NCBI GenBank assembly: GCA_949296915.1
Contig: CASFPX010000011.1
Coordinates: 1 to 64,000, forward strand
From: Onthovicinus sp900555545
GTDB taxonomy: Bacteria; Bacillota; Clostridia; Oscillospirales; Acutalibacteraceae
Direction: 5' to 3'
DNA: 64,000 nucleotides
Part shown: in pieces, positions 24,546 through 34,021 of the stretch
Layout: each line of letters begins with the position of its first letter
Numbering within the stretch: position 1 is the first letter of the stretch
Program-made: the position numbers and the translations under genes
Notes under the pieces: generated by a model
What the model was told of the DNA's origin: nothing
Seen by the model: only the letters and a program-made list of their open reading frames with translations
Database searches by the model: none

Positions 24546-25718
24546 ATGAAAGAGATGCAGCTGAAGTACGGATGTAATCCGAATCAAAAGCCCTCCCGGA
24601 TCTTTATGCAGGAGGGGGAACTTCCGATTGAGGTCCTCAACGGGAAGCCGGGCTATATCAATCTGCTCGACGCATTCAACTCCTGGCAGCTCGTCAAGGA
24701 GCTCAAGGAAGCCACCGGCCTGCCGGCCGCGGCGTCCTTCAAGCACGTCAGCCCGGCGGGCGCCGGCTTGGGCACGGAGATGCCCGACGTGATCAAAAAG
24801 ATCTGCTTTGTGGATGATCTGGAACTCAGCCCGATCGCCTGTGCCTATGCAAAGGCGCGCGGCGCGGACCGGATGTCCTCGTATGGCGATTTTATCGCCC
24901 TCTCAGACGTCTGTGATGTCCCAACCGCCACCCTCATCAAGCGCGAGGTATCCGACGGTATTATCGCCCCCGGCTATACGGATGAGGCCCTTGAAATTCT
25001 GAAAGCCAAGCGCCGTGGCACCTATAATGTCATCCGGATCGATCCGAACTACATCCCGCGTGAGATCGAGCGCAAGGATGTATTCGGTGTCACCTTTGAG
25101 CAGGGGCGTAACAATTATAAGATTGACGCCTCACTGCTTGAAAATATTGTGACCGAGCAGAAGGAGATCCCCGAGAGTGCAAAGAATGATTTGATTTTGG
25201 CTTTGATCGGCCTCAAGTATACGCAGTCCAACTCTGTCTGCTATGCCAAGGATGGCCAGCTTATCGGGGTGGGCGCCGGCCAGCAGTCCCGCGTACATTG
25301 CACGCGTCTGGCCGGGAACAAGGCGGATAACTGGTATCTCCGCCAGCACGAGAAGGTGCTCTCCCTGCCGTTTAGGGCGGATATCCGCCGGCCCGACCGC
25401 GACAACACGATTGATGTCTATATCTCCGATGACTACATGGATGTGCTCGCGGACGGCGAGTGGCAGAAGTACTTCACCGTGTGCCCGGAACCGCTCACCC
25501 GTGAGGAAAAACGCGCCTGGCTCAACACGCTCACAGGTGTCTCCCTTGGTTCCGATGCCTTCTTCCCCTTTGGTGACAATATTGAACGCGCGCACAAGAG
25601 CGGCGTGCAGTACATTGCGCAGCCCGGTGGTTCCATCCGTGATGACAATGTGATCGATACCTGCAATAAGTATGGCATTGTCATGGCGTTTACCGGAATG
25701 CGCTTGTTCCATCACTGA
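24546..25718 (+). CDS. purH: AICAR transformylase, stand-alone PurH C-terminal domain
   Basis: A 390-residue enzyme with KHVSPAGAG, the catalytic Lys-His motif of AICAR transformylase (KHxNPCG in usual PurH), the SYGDFIALSDVCDVPTA segment and the ending FFPFGDNIERAHKSGVQYIAQPGGSIRD. The IMP cyclohydrolase (MGS-like) domain found in normal ~510-residue PurH is absent. The ATG at 24546 has GGAGG eight bases upstream; the frame extends upstream to 24342 inside the PurO-like gene but that part is not conserved. Works with the preceding PurO-like gene to complete IMP synthesis. Confidence 0.92.
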   Translation: MKEMQLKYGCNPNQKPSRIFMQEGELPIEVLNGKPGYINLLDAFNSWQLVKELKEATGLPAAASFKHVSPAGAGLGTEMPDVIKKICFVDDLELSPIACAYAKARGADRMSSYGDFIALSDVCDVPTATLIKREVSDGIIAPGYTDEALEILKAKRRGTYNVIRIDPNYIPREIERKDVFGVTFEQGRNNYKIDASLLENIVTEQKEIPESAKNDLILALIGLKYTQSNSVCYAKDGQLIGVGAGQQSRVHCTRLAGNKADNWYLRQHEKVLSLPFRADIRRPDRDNTIDVYISDDYMDVLADGEWQKYFTVCPEPLTREEKRAWLNTLTGVSLGSDAFFPFGDNIERAHKSGVQYIAQPGGSIRDDNVIDTCNKYGIVMAFTGMRLFHH

Positions 25719-25733
25719 TAGGGAGGTATTGCA

Positions 25734-27011
25734 ATGACAGTATTGATGGTTGGCGGAGGCGGCCGCGAGCACGCGCTGATCCGCAAGCTCAAGGAGAGCC
25801 CCAGAGTTGATCGAATTTACTGCGCGCCGGGGAACGGCGGGATTTCTCGCGATGCGGAGTGCCGGAACGTAGCAGCCTGCGATATTGATGGGATGGTTGC
25901 GCTGGCCAAGGAGATCCGTGCAGATCTCGTGTTTGTTGCACCGGACGATCCGCTGGCCGCCGGCATGGTGGACGCGATGGAGGAGAACGGATTCCGTGCT
26001 TTTGGTCCGCGCGCCAATGCGGCAGTGATTGAGAGCAGCAAGAGTTTTTCCAAGGATATGATGAAGCGGTACGGCATTCCGACCGCCTCATACGAGGTTT
26101 TCACGGATGCGGACGCGGCGGCGGACTATATCCGGGCCCAGAATCACTATCCCGTTGTTATCAAGGCGGATGGTCTCGCGCTCGGGAAGGGCGTGATCAT
26201 TGCCGAGGACGAGGCGGCCGCACTCAAGGCGGTTGACGACATGATGCGCGGGGCGGCATTTGGGGACTCCGGCAAAAAAGTCGTAATCGAGGAATTTCTG
26301 ACCGGTCCGGAGGTCTCTGTGCTGAGCTTTACGGATGGTAAGACGATCGTGCCGATGATCTCCTCGATGGATCACAAGCGTGCGCTTGATGGCGATCGCG
26401 GCCTAAATACCGGTGGTATGGGTACGGTTGCTCCGAATCCGTTCTACACGCCGGAGATCGCTGAGCAGTGTATGCGCGAGATCTTCCTCCCTACTGTCCA
26501 TGCAATGAACGATCTGGGCCGTCCGTTCAAGGGGTGTCTCTACTTTGGGCTGATGATTACGAAGGATGGGCCAAAGGTGATCGAGTACAATGCCCGGTTT
26601 GGCGACCCGGAGACACAGGTTGTACTGCCGCTGCTGCAAACGCCGCTGATTGATATTGTGGAGGCCGTTATTGATGAACAGCTTGACCAGATCGATGTGG
26701 TGTTCAGCGGTAAAGCCTGCGCCTGTGTTGTGATGGCATCCGGCGGATACCCGCAAGCCTATCCCAAGGGGATTGAGATCACCGGTCTGGATGACGGCGG
26801 ACAGGTTGACGGAGCGGTCGTGTATCACGCCGGCACCAGCTATGCGGATGGCAAATTTTACACAGCAGGTGGGCGAGTTTTAGGGGTCACAGCTGTTGGC
26901 GATACGTTGGAACAGGCGCTCGACGCCTCATATCGCGCCGTGAAGCAGATAAATTTTGCCGGTGCGCACTATCGTACAGATATTGGACGTAAAAAGTTCA
27001 CGCGCAGTTAA
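25734..27011 (+). CDS. purD: Phosphoribosylamine-glycine ligase
   Basis: GAR synthetase, an ATP-grasp enzyme. The 425-residue protein starts MTVLMVGGGGREHALIRKL and contains VVIKADGLALGKGV, EEFLTGPEVSVL, GGMGTVAPNPFY and IEYNARFGDPETQVVLP, all conserved. Last gene of the purine operon. purC, purL/purQ/purS and purB are not in this window. Confidence 0.95.
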   Translation: MTVLMVGGGGREHALIRKLKESPRVDRIYCAPGNGGISRDAECRNVAACDIDGMVALAKEIRADLVFVAPDDPLAAGMVDAMEENGFRAFGPRANAAVIESSKSFSKDMMKRYGIPTASYEVFTDADAAADYIRAQNHYPVVIKADGLALGKGVIIAEDEAAALKAVDDMMRGAAFGDSGKKVVIEEFLTGPEVSVLSFTDGKTIVPMISSMDHKRALDGDRGLNTGGMGTVAPNPFYTPEIAEQCMREIFLPTVHAMNDLGRPFKGCLYFGLMITKDGPKVIEYNARFGDPETQVVLPLLQTPLIDIVEAVIDEQLDQIDVVFSGKACACVVMASGGYPQAYPKGIEITGLDDGGQVDGAVVYHAGTSYADGKFYTAGGRVLGVTAVGDTLEQALDASYRAVKQINFAGAHYRTDIGRKKFTRS

Positions 27012-27080
27012 TATTTTTGCGATATATTATTTATAAAATTTTTATAATTTCTGAATTTAACTGTGTAGGTGATGGCTGCT

Positions 27081-28628
27081 ATGGGTAAGTGGAAATCGTT
27101 CAGCAAAAAAAAGAAGGCATGGATCATTGTCGGTTGTGTGCTTCTGGCGGCTGCACTCGGCGTGGGGATTTATTTCCTCGTCCGGCCGGAGCCGGGAACC
27201 CCTGTTGAAGTTGTGACAGCTGAAAACGAAAAATTGGTACAGACGATCAATCCAACCGCTACGATTGAATCATCCGATACAGATAACTTTACCCTGACTG
27301 CCGGGACAGTTCCGCTGAATGTCAATGTTCAGCCCGGCGACCGTGTCAAGGCGGGTGATGTGCTGGCGACTTTTGATCTCACCGATCTTCAGCAGCAGGT
27401 GAGCGAAAAGCAGAGCGCCTATGACAAGGCGGTCTCCGCTTATAATGCTGCAGTGACCAGCAACCAGAATGCCAAACAGCAGCTGACGCAGATCAATGCG
27501 GAGATTGCTGCTCAGGAGCAGGAGATAGCGGCGCTCAAGGAGAAGGGAATCGCCCCTGCCGAAGATCTGGAACAGATGCAGCAGGATATTGCCTACATTC
27601 AGCAGATTGTCCAAAATATGACGCCGGAGCAGCTCCAGGAACTTCTGGAGATGTTCCAGGCTGCGGGGGGAACAGACAGCACATTCAACTCGCTTATCAG
27701 CGGTTCTGTACAGAATCTTACCAATTTGATGGAGGCACAGGGGCGCTTAATTAAGCTGCAGGCCCAGAAGGTATTGCTTCAGGCGCAATCGGCCATTTCT
27801 GTTTCGGATATCTATCAGATTGCAGTCGATGCGGCTAAGTCTTCCCTGGACAGCGCCCGTGCTCAGTTGAATGAGCTATCTTCCGGTTGGGTTGCGCAGA
27901 AGGATGGGCTCGTCACTGCGGTCAATATTGCGGAGGGAGTTCCGTTCGGCGGCGCACAGCAGGATCAGAGCATGGATCTTTCCAGTATCCTGTCCTCTCT
28001 GACCTCCGGTTCGCAGATGGATTCCTCCACCATTATGCAGATGCTTACACAGATGATGAATGCCTCCAGTGTCGGTATGAGCGTCAGCTACGATGACGGG
28101 ATCCAGGCAGTATTCAGTGTTGGCAAATATGATATTCTTGACCTGCATGTTGGTCAGGAGGTAAAAATCAGCAGTGTGACGGGGGACTTTAGCGGCAAGA
28201 TCGTATATATTTCCCCTACCGCTTCATCCTCGGGCGGAATAAGCATCTCCTCGTTGACAGGATCCTCTTCCTCCAGCGCCAATGTAACAGTGAAAGCCTC
28301 GATTGAGAACCCGGATGAGAGTATTATTATTGGTTTTGACGTTGATGTTGAGATTGCCACAGATGAGGTGCAGGATGCGGTGGCGATTCCCATGGAGGCA
28401 CTCTCTTTTGACGGATCCGAAAATTATGTCTACGTACTCAATGCAGATAATACAGTCACTAAGCGTATGGTGACAACGGGGATCGCTTCTGATACAATGT
28501 ACCAAATCCTGTCCGGCGTTGAAGCGGGTGAAACCGTTGTTCGCAATCCCTCTTCTGATCTTGAAGACGGTGCCAAGGTAGAACCCACCCGATCCACCTC
28601 TGCGGATGGTGACACCACAAACAACTGA
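27081..28628 (+). CDS. MacA/HlyD-like efflux adaptor (periplasmic-adaptor family)
   Basis: A protein of about 515 residues with one N-terminal membrane helix (WIIVGCVLLAAALGVGIYFLV), a biotinyl-lipoyl-like half site (NVQPGDRVKAGDVLATFD), a glutamine-rich coiled coil (about residues 105-180, then 220-280), a second lipoyl half, and beta-barrel and membrane-proximal domains near the end (AIPMEALSFDG, VTTGIASDTMYQILSGVEAGE). In Gram-positive bacteria such adaptors work with MacB-type permeases to export peptides, antibiotics or lipids. ATG 27081 is chosen because AGGTGAT lies eight bases upstream; GTG 27069 and ATG 27072 are alternatives. The AT-rich gap after purD (27012-27068) has a TATAAT at 27043 but no convincing -35. 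Confidence 0.85.
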   Translation: MGKWKSFSKKKKAWIIVGCVLLAAALGVGIYFLVRPEPGTPVEVVTAENEKLVQTINPTATIESSDTDNFTLTAGTVPLNVNVQPGDRVKAGDVLATFDLTDLQQQVSEKQSAYDKAVSAYNAAVTSNQNAKQQLTQINAEIAAQEQEIAALKEKGIAPAEDLEQMQQDIAYIQQIVQNMTPEQLQELLEMFQAAGGTDSTFNSLISGSVQNLTNLMEAQGRLIKLQAQKVLLQAQSAISVSDIYQIAVDAAKSSLDSARAQLNELSSGWVAQKDGLVTAVNIAEGVPFGGAQQDQSMDLSSILSSLTSGSQMDSSTIMQMLTQMMNASSVGMSVSYDDGIQAVFSVGKYDILDLHVGQEVKISSVTGDFSGKIVYISPTASSSGGISISSLTGSSSSSANVTVKASIENPDESIIIGFDVDVEIATDEVQDAVAIPMEALSFDGSENYVYVLNADNTVTKRMVTTGIASDTMYQILSGVEAGETVVRNPSSDLEDGAKVEPTRSTSADGDTTNN

Positions 28629-28647
28629 GCAAAAGCGGGGGATCTAT

Positions 28648-29889
28648 TTGAATATCAAAGAAAATATTAGGATTGCCCTGTTTAGCATCCGGACAAATAT
28701 TATGCGTTCCCTGCTCACTATGCTCGGGATTATCATCGGTGTGGCTTCGGTAATCGCTGTAATTACCGTCGGCAATGGCGGTCGCGATTACATCGTGGGG
28801 ATGATCCGGGATCTTGGAGCCAATGTTGTGAGTATCACGGTCAATACGGCGTCGGCCGAGGATAGCGACTATATCACCTCGGACGATATTGCTGCGATTC
28901 GTAAGCTGGACAGTATCCAGTATATTTCTCCCGTTACGATGTCCATGGGTAGTATCGAGGTCGAGGGAAACAGCTCGATGGGATTTGCCCTTGGGACGGA
29001 TGAACAGATCCAATATCTGCTAAAGGGCGGCTGTAAGTACGGACGGTATTATACTGATGATGAGATCGAAAGCGGGCGCGCTGTTGCCGTTGTCGACATC
29101 ACCACCGCCAAGGCGCTTTTTGGCTATGAGAATGTGGTTGGGCAGATGTTCAGTTACTCGATCAACGGCCGGTCTGAGCGCTTCAAGATTATTGGTGTGA
29201 CGGATCTGATGGGGACATTTGGCGGAGACTCAGATCAGGTCATGGAGATGGTGAACTCCATGGGTGGGAACTCCATGATGGGGTACATGTTCATGATTCC
29301 GTCCACAATTGCCGCGAACCTTTCGGGGCGCGAGGATCAGTATGAAATGTGCTACTTTTCCTCCAACGATGAGAGTGAACTGGACGCAGCCGGCCAGGCG
29401 GCCCTCAACCTGATCCAGACACGGCATAACAATGCCGACCGCGAGGCATATACTGTTCAGAACATGGCGACCTATATTGACCTGCTGGATACAGTGATCC
29501 GCGTATTTACCATCTTTATCGCTGCTGTGAGTGCAATCTCCTTGATCGTTGGCGGTATCGGTGTCATGAATATTATGCTGGTCACGGTGACCGAGCGGAC
29601 ACGGGAGATCGGCATCCGGAAGGCGCTCGGCGCCAAGACCTCCAACATCATGTTCCAGTTTTTGACGGAATCCATCGTGCTCTGCCTGATCGGCGGGATC
29701 ATTGGTACGATTCTGGGCGTTTCGGGTGCGTCGCTTGTGTCTCATCTGATGAATGTACCGTTGGGTGTGGACTTCTCCACAATTTTGATTGCTATCGGTT
29801 TCTCCAGTGCGATCGGTATCTTCTTTGGAATCTATCCGGCGCGCAGGGCGGCAAAAATGCAGCCGATTGAGGCACTCCGTAGGGAATAA
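28648..29889 (+). CDS. MacB/FtsX-like ABC transporter permease
   Basis: About 414 residues: an N-terminal membrane helix (SLLTMLGIIIGVASVIAVITVG), a large extracytoplasmic MacB core domain, then three C-terminal helices with GGIGVMNIMLVTVTERTREIGIRKALGA, shown in part as MNIMLVTVTERTREIGIRKA, the FtsX coupling helix. The start is TTG at 28648, with GCGGGGGA six bases before it; the frame is open from 28606 inside the adaptor gene. The usual MacB ATPase gene is missing between or beside adaptor and permease, so the motor must be encoded elsewhere or lost. A strong terminator follows. Confidence 0.88.
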   Translation: MNIKENIRIALFSIRTNIMRSLLTMLGIIIGVASVIAVITVGNGGRDYIVGMIRDLGANVVSITVNTASAEDSDYITSDDIAAIRKLDSIQYISPVTMSMGSIEVEGNSSMGFALGTDEQIQYLLKGGCKYGRYYTDDEIESGRAVAVVDITTAKALFGYENVVGQMFSYSINGRSERFKIIGVTDLMGTFGGDSDQVMEMVNSMGGNSMMGYMFMIPSTIAANLSGREDQYEMCYFSSNDESELDAAGQAALNLIQTRHNNADREAYTVQNMATYIDLLDTVIRVFTIFIAAVSAISLIVGGIGVMNIMLVTVTERTREIGIRKALGAKTSNIMFQFLTESIVLCLIGGIIGTILGVSGASLVSHLMNVPLGVDFSTILIAIGFSSAIGIFFGIYPARRAAKMQPIEALRRE

Positions 29890-29905
29890 AAGTAAGATAA
29901 TTGAT

Positions 29906-29937
29906 TTGCAACAGCCGCTATGGCTGTTGCAATTTTT
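29906..29937 (+). terminator. Intrinsic terminator after the MacB-like permease
   Basis: TTGCAACAGCC (29906-29916), five-base loop, GGCTGTTGCAA (29922-29932), then TTTTT: an 11-base perfect stem. Confidence 0.9.
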
Positions 29938-29964
29938 CTGCTATTTTGAATTGAGGTGTAAGGG

Positions 29965-30987
29965 ATGAATACACAACAGTTGTTGGAAGAACTGTGCAGT
30001 GCAGAGGGCGTGTCCGGCCATGAAGGGGCGGCTGCGGATGTGGCGGCGCGGCATCTTGCTCAGTATGCCGTGGTGCACAGGGACGCACTCGGGAATGTAA
30101 TCGGTACGATCCAAGGAGAAGGTACACACGTTCTCCTGGATGCCCATATAGACCAGATCGGCCTGATTGTGACATCTATTGATGAAGAGGGGTTCCTTCG
30201 TTTTGACCGGTGCGGTGGAGTTGATGTGCGATTCCTCTGTGGTCAGGATGTCACCGTGTGGGGGAAAACTCCGATCAGAGGTACAGTCTGTTCCACACCG
30301 CCCCATCTGCTGGGGAACGAGGATGGGAAAAAGGCGGCCGACTTCAAGGATCTTGGGATCGATATCGGTATGACTAAGGATGAGGCCGCCGCATGTGTCT
30401 CCCCCGGAGATCGCGTAACATTTGATACAAAGCCTGTCATGCTTCTCGGCAGCCACTTTTCGGCTCCGGCGATCGATGACCGCGCCGGTGTTGCGGCAAT
30501 TTTGTTGGCGCTGGATCGGTGCAAAGGCAAGCTGAAAAATCCCGTCACTGTCGTGTTTGCCGTTCAGGAGGAGGTCGGCACACGCGGCGCCGCCACGGGG
30601 GCCTATGCTGCTGATGCGGATGAGGCGATTGCCGTGGATGTCAGCTTTGCGATGGCACCTGGATGTCCGGAGCGCAAATGCGGCAAGCTGGGCGGCGGGA
30701 CAATGATTGGAATTGCGCCCACGCTTTCTGCCTCCATGTCCGATGCGTTCATCCGGATTGCCGAGGGGAACGGAATCCCCTATACGCTTGAAGTGATGGG
30801 CGGAGAAACTGGCACAGATGCGGACGTCATCGATATCTCGCGCGGCGGTATTCGTATGGGGCTGCTCTCGATTCCGCAGCGCTACATGCACACGCCGGTG
30901 GAGATTGTTGACCTGCGCGATATTGAGCATACGGCGGCAATGATTGCGGACTATTTGACCGGCTTGGGAGGGAATACGAATGATTGA
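29965..30987 (+). CDS. M42-family aminopeptidase (first of two)
   Basis: A 340-residue zinc/cobalt aminopeptidase of the M42 family (glutamyl aminopeptidase / PepA-like TET peptidases). Metal ligands appear in order: DAHIDQIG, AIDDRAGV, VQEEVGTRGA with the catalytic glutamates, and a late histidine in YMHTPVE. These form large tetrahedral complexes that trim peptides in the cytoplasm. GAGGTGTAAGGG precedes the ATG. It overlaps the second M42 gene by eight bases, suggesting they are made together. Confidence 0.9.
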   Translation: MNTQQLLEELCSAEGVSGHEGAAADVAARHLAQYAVVHRDALGNVIGTIQGEGTHVLLDAHIDQIGLIVTSIDEEGFLRFDRCGGVDVRFLCGQDVTVWGKTPIRGTVCSTPPHLLGNEDGKKAADFKDLGIDIGMTKDEAAACVSPGDRVTFDTKPVMLLGSHFSAPAIDDRAGVAAILLALDRCKGKLKNPVTVVFAVQEEVGTRGAATGAYAADADEAIAVDVSFAMAPGCPERKCGKLGGGTMIGIAPTLSASMSDAFIRIAEGNGIPYTLEVMGGETGTDADVIDISRGGIRMGLLSIPQRYMHTPVEIVDLRDIEHTAAMIADYLTGLGGNTND

Positions 30988-32008
30988 GATATTGCAGGAG
31001 CTATGTGCGCTTGGCGGAATTTCCGGGCGGGAACATCAGGTGGCGGACTGGATCCAGAGCCGCTTGCCGGCCGGTGTCACTGTCCATCGGGATCCCTTGG
31101 GGAATCTGCTGGTCCATAAGCAGGGGCGGGAACGGCCGTCCCATCGGCTGATGCTGTGTGCCCATATGGATGAAGTGGGGCTGATTATTAACGATATCAC
31201 GCCGGAGGGGCTATTGGGCTTCTCCTGTGTTGGCGGGATTGATACGCGCGTTCTGCTTGCGCGTCAGGTGCTTGTAGGGGAGAGAAAGCTCCCGGGCGTC
31301 ATCGGATTGAAGCCCATCCATCTGACCAAATCGGAAGAGCGTTCCACTCTTCCGAAGATCGACGAGCTTTATATCGATATCGGCGCATTGGATAGGGAAG
31401 AGGCGCGTGCGCTTGTACGCCTGGGTGACAGCGTCACCTTTATGCCGGGAGTACGAGAGCTCGGGAAAGCGGTACTGGAGAGCAAGGCGATCGACGACCG
31501 CCTCGGATGTGCCGTTCTGTTGGAAATGCTCCGGGAGGAGCTCCCCTTTGATATGAATTTTGCCTTTACTGTCCAGGAGGAAGTCGGCACGCGGGGCGCA
31601 TCTGCGGCGGCTTATGCAGTTGCTCCGGACTTCGCCCTCATCGTGGAGACGACAACCGCGGCCGACGTTGTCGGTGTCAGTGGTTCAGATAAGGTGTGCG
31701 AGCAGGGGAAGGGGGCTGTTGTTCCCTTTATGGACCGTGGAACCATTTACGACCGCGGCCTGTATGAGCTTGCCTTTGAGACGGCGTCAGCTCACGGGAT
31801 CCCAATTCAGACTAAGACCAAGGTGGCGGGCGGCAATGATGCTGGAGCAATCCACGGGACGCGTGCCGGAATCCGCTGCATTGCAGTATCCGCCCCATGC
31901 CGCTATCTACACTCACCCGGGGTTACGGTGCGCCGTGAGGATGCGCAGGCAGTCCTTGATTTGACGCGGTCACTGGCGGCCGAGATATGCAGCAGGGAGG
32001 AGATTTAA
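30980..32008 (+). CDS. M42-family aminopeptidase (second of two)
   Basis: A 342-residue paralogue of the preceding gene: CAHMDEVG, AIDDRLGC, VQEEVGTRGA and YLHSPG carry the M42 metal and catalytic residues. Sequence between motifs differs widely from the first copy, so this is an old duplication. Paired M42 genes can form mixed complexes with different substrate specificity; that is an inference here. It is followed at four bases by the PLP enzyme gene. Confidence 0.9.
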   Translation: MIEILQELCALGGISGREHQVADWIQSRLPAGVTVHRDPLGNLLVHKQGRERPSHRLMLCAHMDEVGLIINDITPEGLLGFSCVGGIDTRVLLARQVLVGERKLPGVIGLKPIHLTKSEERSTLPKIDELYIDIGALDREEARALVRLGDSVTFMPGVRELGKAVLESKAIDDRLGCAVLLEMLREELPFDMNFAFTVQEEVGTRGASAAAYAVAPDFALIVETTTAADVVGVSGSDKVCEQGKGAVVPFMDRGTIYDRGLYELAFETASAHGIPIQTKTKVAGGNDAGAIHGTRAGIRCIAVSAPCRYLHSPGVTVRREDAQAVLDLTRSLAAEICSREEI

Positions 32009-32012
32009 ATCC

Positions 32013-33287
32013 ATGGCAGAACATTTTTTTCAAATTGAAGAGAAAATTTTAAAACAGTCCGAGCAGGCGCTTGCCCTGTGCCGGGAATCCTTTGAGCGGA
32101 TTGACCGCATTACAGAATATAATCAGCAGAAAATGCTGGCATCATTTATCGAAAATGGCGTGAGCGAAAGCCACTTTGCCGCCTCCACGGGATACGGCTA
32201 CGGTGATCGCGGGCGCGAGACGCTTGACCGGGTACTGGCACAGGTGTTCGGTGCGGAGGACGCGCTCATCCGCCACAATTTTACCTGTGGTACGCACACG
32301 CTGGCTGTTGCCCTATTTGGGGTTTTGCGCCCGGGGGACACCATGATTTGTGCCACGGGAACTCCCTATGACACGATCCAGCCAGTAATTGGTATTAAAG
32401 GGGAACCGGGCAGCGGCTCACTGAAGGATTTTGGCATCCGCTACCGTCAGACAGAACTCACACCGGAGGGGCGCGTCGATCTTCCGGCGCTTCGGCAGGC
32501 GCTGCTGGAGGATCCGACCATCCGTATGGTGTATATCCAGCGCTCCCGTGGTTACTCCCTGCGGCCAAGCCTCTCCCCGCAGGAGATCGGGGAGATCGTC
32601 GCCGTAGTCCGGCAGAATTCCAAGGCAGTTGTCATGGTGGATAACTGTTATGGTGAGTTCGTCTGCGAAAAGGAACCCACACAGTATGGGGCTGATCTGA
32701 TTGCCGGGTCCCTGATTAAGAATCCGGGCGGCGGCATTGCCCCCACGGGTGGATATATCGCAGGCCGCCACGATCTGATTGAGCGATGTGCGCAGCGGCT
32801 GACAACACCCGGCCTCGGTAAGGAGGTGGGGGCTACGCTCAACCACAACCGTGAGCTGTTCATGGGCCTATTCAACGCACCGCATGTCACGGGTGAAGCA
32901 TTAAAGGCCGCTGTATTTACTGCGGCGCTCTTTGAGAGCCTTGGGTACGGCGTGACACCTTGCTATCAGGATGAAAGATATGATATAATACAGTCGGTTC
33001 TTTTGGAAAACGAACCGTCGCTGATCGCGTTCTGCCAGGGAATGCAGAAAGGGGCTCCAGTGGACTCTTTTGTCTCGCCGGAGCCGTGGGACATGCCGGG
33101 ATATGACAGTCAGGTAATCATGTCTGCCGGCGCATTTACCCTGGGCGCGTCGATTGAGCTCTCAGCGGATGCGCCGCTGAGGGAACCCTATGCCGCCTGG
33201 ATGCAGGGAGGGCTGAATTTCCACTCCGCAAAGGTTGGCGTCATGCTGGCCGCACAGGAAATGGAAAGCCGCGGTCTGTTAAAGTGA
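32013..33287 (+). CDS. Methionine gamma-lyase-like PLP protein (YnbB / aluminium-resistance family)
   Basis: A 424-residue PLP-fold protein of the family annotated as aluminium resistance or methionine gamma-lyase-related (YnbB in Bacillus). The N-terminus AEHFFQIEEKILKQSEQAL and HFAASTGYGYGDRGRETLD are typical, and the PLP-lysine is in DLIAGSLIKNPGGGIAP. The actual reaction in the cell is not firmly established for this family. AGGAG precedes the ATG. It is in a run with the M42 peptidases and the DUF2461 gene. Confidence 0.88.
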   Translation: MAEHFFQIEEKILKQSEQALALCRESFERIDRITEYNQQKMLASFIENGVSESHFAASTGYGYGDRGRETLDRVLAQVFGAEDALIRHNFTCGTHTLAVALFGVLRPGDTMICATGTPYDTIQPVIGIKGEPGSGSLKDFGIRYRQTELTPEGRVDLPALRQALLEDPTIRMVYIQRSRGYSLRPSLSPQEIGEIVAVVRQNSKAVVMVDNCYGEFVCEKEPTQYGADLIAGSLIKNPGGGIAPTGGYIAGRHDLIERCAQRLTTPGLGKEVGATLNHNRELFMGLFNAPHVTGEALKAAVFTAALFESLGYGVTPCYQDERYDIIQSVLLENEPSLIAFCQGMQKGAPVDSFVSPEPWDMPGYDSQVIMSAGAFTLGASIELSADAPLREPYAAWMQGGLNFHSAKVGVMLAAQEMESRGLLK

Positions 33288-33301
33288 GGATGTGACACGT
33301 G

Positions 33302-33997
33302 ATGGAGGAGCTGCAAGGCTTTGATGGCTTTACGCCGGAGGCGCTGATGCTGTTGGCGGAGAACCGCTTTCACAACAGCAAGGCGTTTTATGAGGAACAT
33401 AAATCGGAGCTGAATGTATTGGCAATCCGCCCCATGCGCCAGATTGCTCAGGCGCTTGCACCACAGATGGAGGCGCTTGACCCGCTGATGAATCTCAACC
33501 CGGTTCGCATGGTGTCACGGATCCGGCGCGACAACCGCTTCACAAAAGATAAAAGCTTATATCGTGCCAACGTGTGGGTGACCTTCGCGCGCCCCAAGCA
33601 GTCCTTTCCGCACGCACCCTGCTTTTGGTTTGAAGTCGCCCAGGAGTCGTATTCCTACGGACTGGGGTATTACCACACAACGCCTGCCCTGATGGAGGCG
33701 TACCGGAAACAGTTGGCATATCAGCCCAAGGTCTTTGAGTGCCAGGCCAAAAAAGCGCTCAACGACGGATTCACCTTTGAGGGGGAGTGTTACCGGCGTG
33801 AAAAGGAGGGGGACATCCCAGACCGGCTGAAATCATATTATAATTTAAAGGATATTGTCCTGATCCGCTATGGAACGGATTTTGACGTTCTGCGCTCCGA
33901 GGCGATCCTGGCACAGCTGCGGGAGGGGTACCGTGCGCTGGAGGGGATGTACCACTTCCTGATGGAGGCACAGGCGCGTGTAGAGGATCCGGAATGA
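33302..33997 (+). CDS. DUF2461 protein
   Basis: About 231 residues. FTPEALMLLAENRFHNSKAFYEEHK, of which FLAENRFHNSKAFYEEHK-like text is the start of the DUF2461 (TIGR02453) family, is followed by the conserved MVSRIRRDNRFTKDKSLYRAN. The family has no proven function. The frame begins with a GTG at 33299 directly before the ATG at 33302; GTGAGGA is 8-11 bases upstream, so either may start. It is cotranscribed with the YnbB-like gene upstream and the phosphohexomutase downstream. Confidence 0.85.
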   Translation: MEELQGFDGFTPEALMLLAENRFHNSKAFYEEHKSELNVLAIRPMRQIAQALAPQMEALDPLMNLNPVRMVSRIRRDNRFTKDKSLYRANVWVTFARPKQSFPHAPCFWFEVAQESYSYGLGYYHTTPALMEAYRKQLAYQPKVFECQAKKALNDGFTFEGECYRREKEGDIPDRLKSYYNLKDIVLIRYGTDFDVLRSEAILAQLREGYRALEGMYHFLMEAQARVEDPE

Positions 33998-34021
33998 TGA
34001 TTTTAAGAGGGAGGGGTCTTT

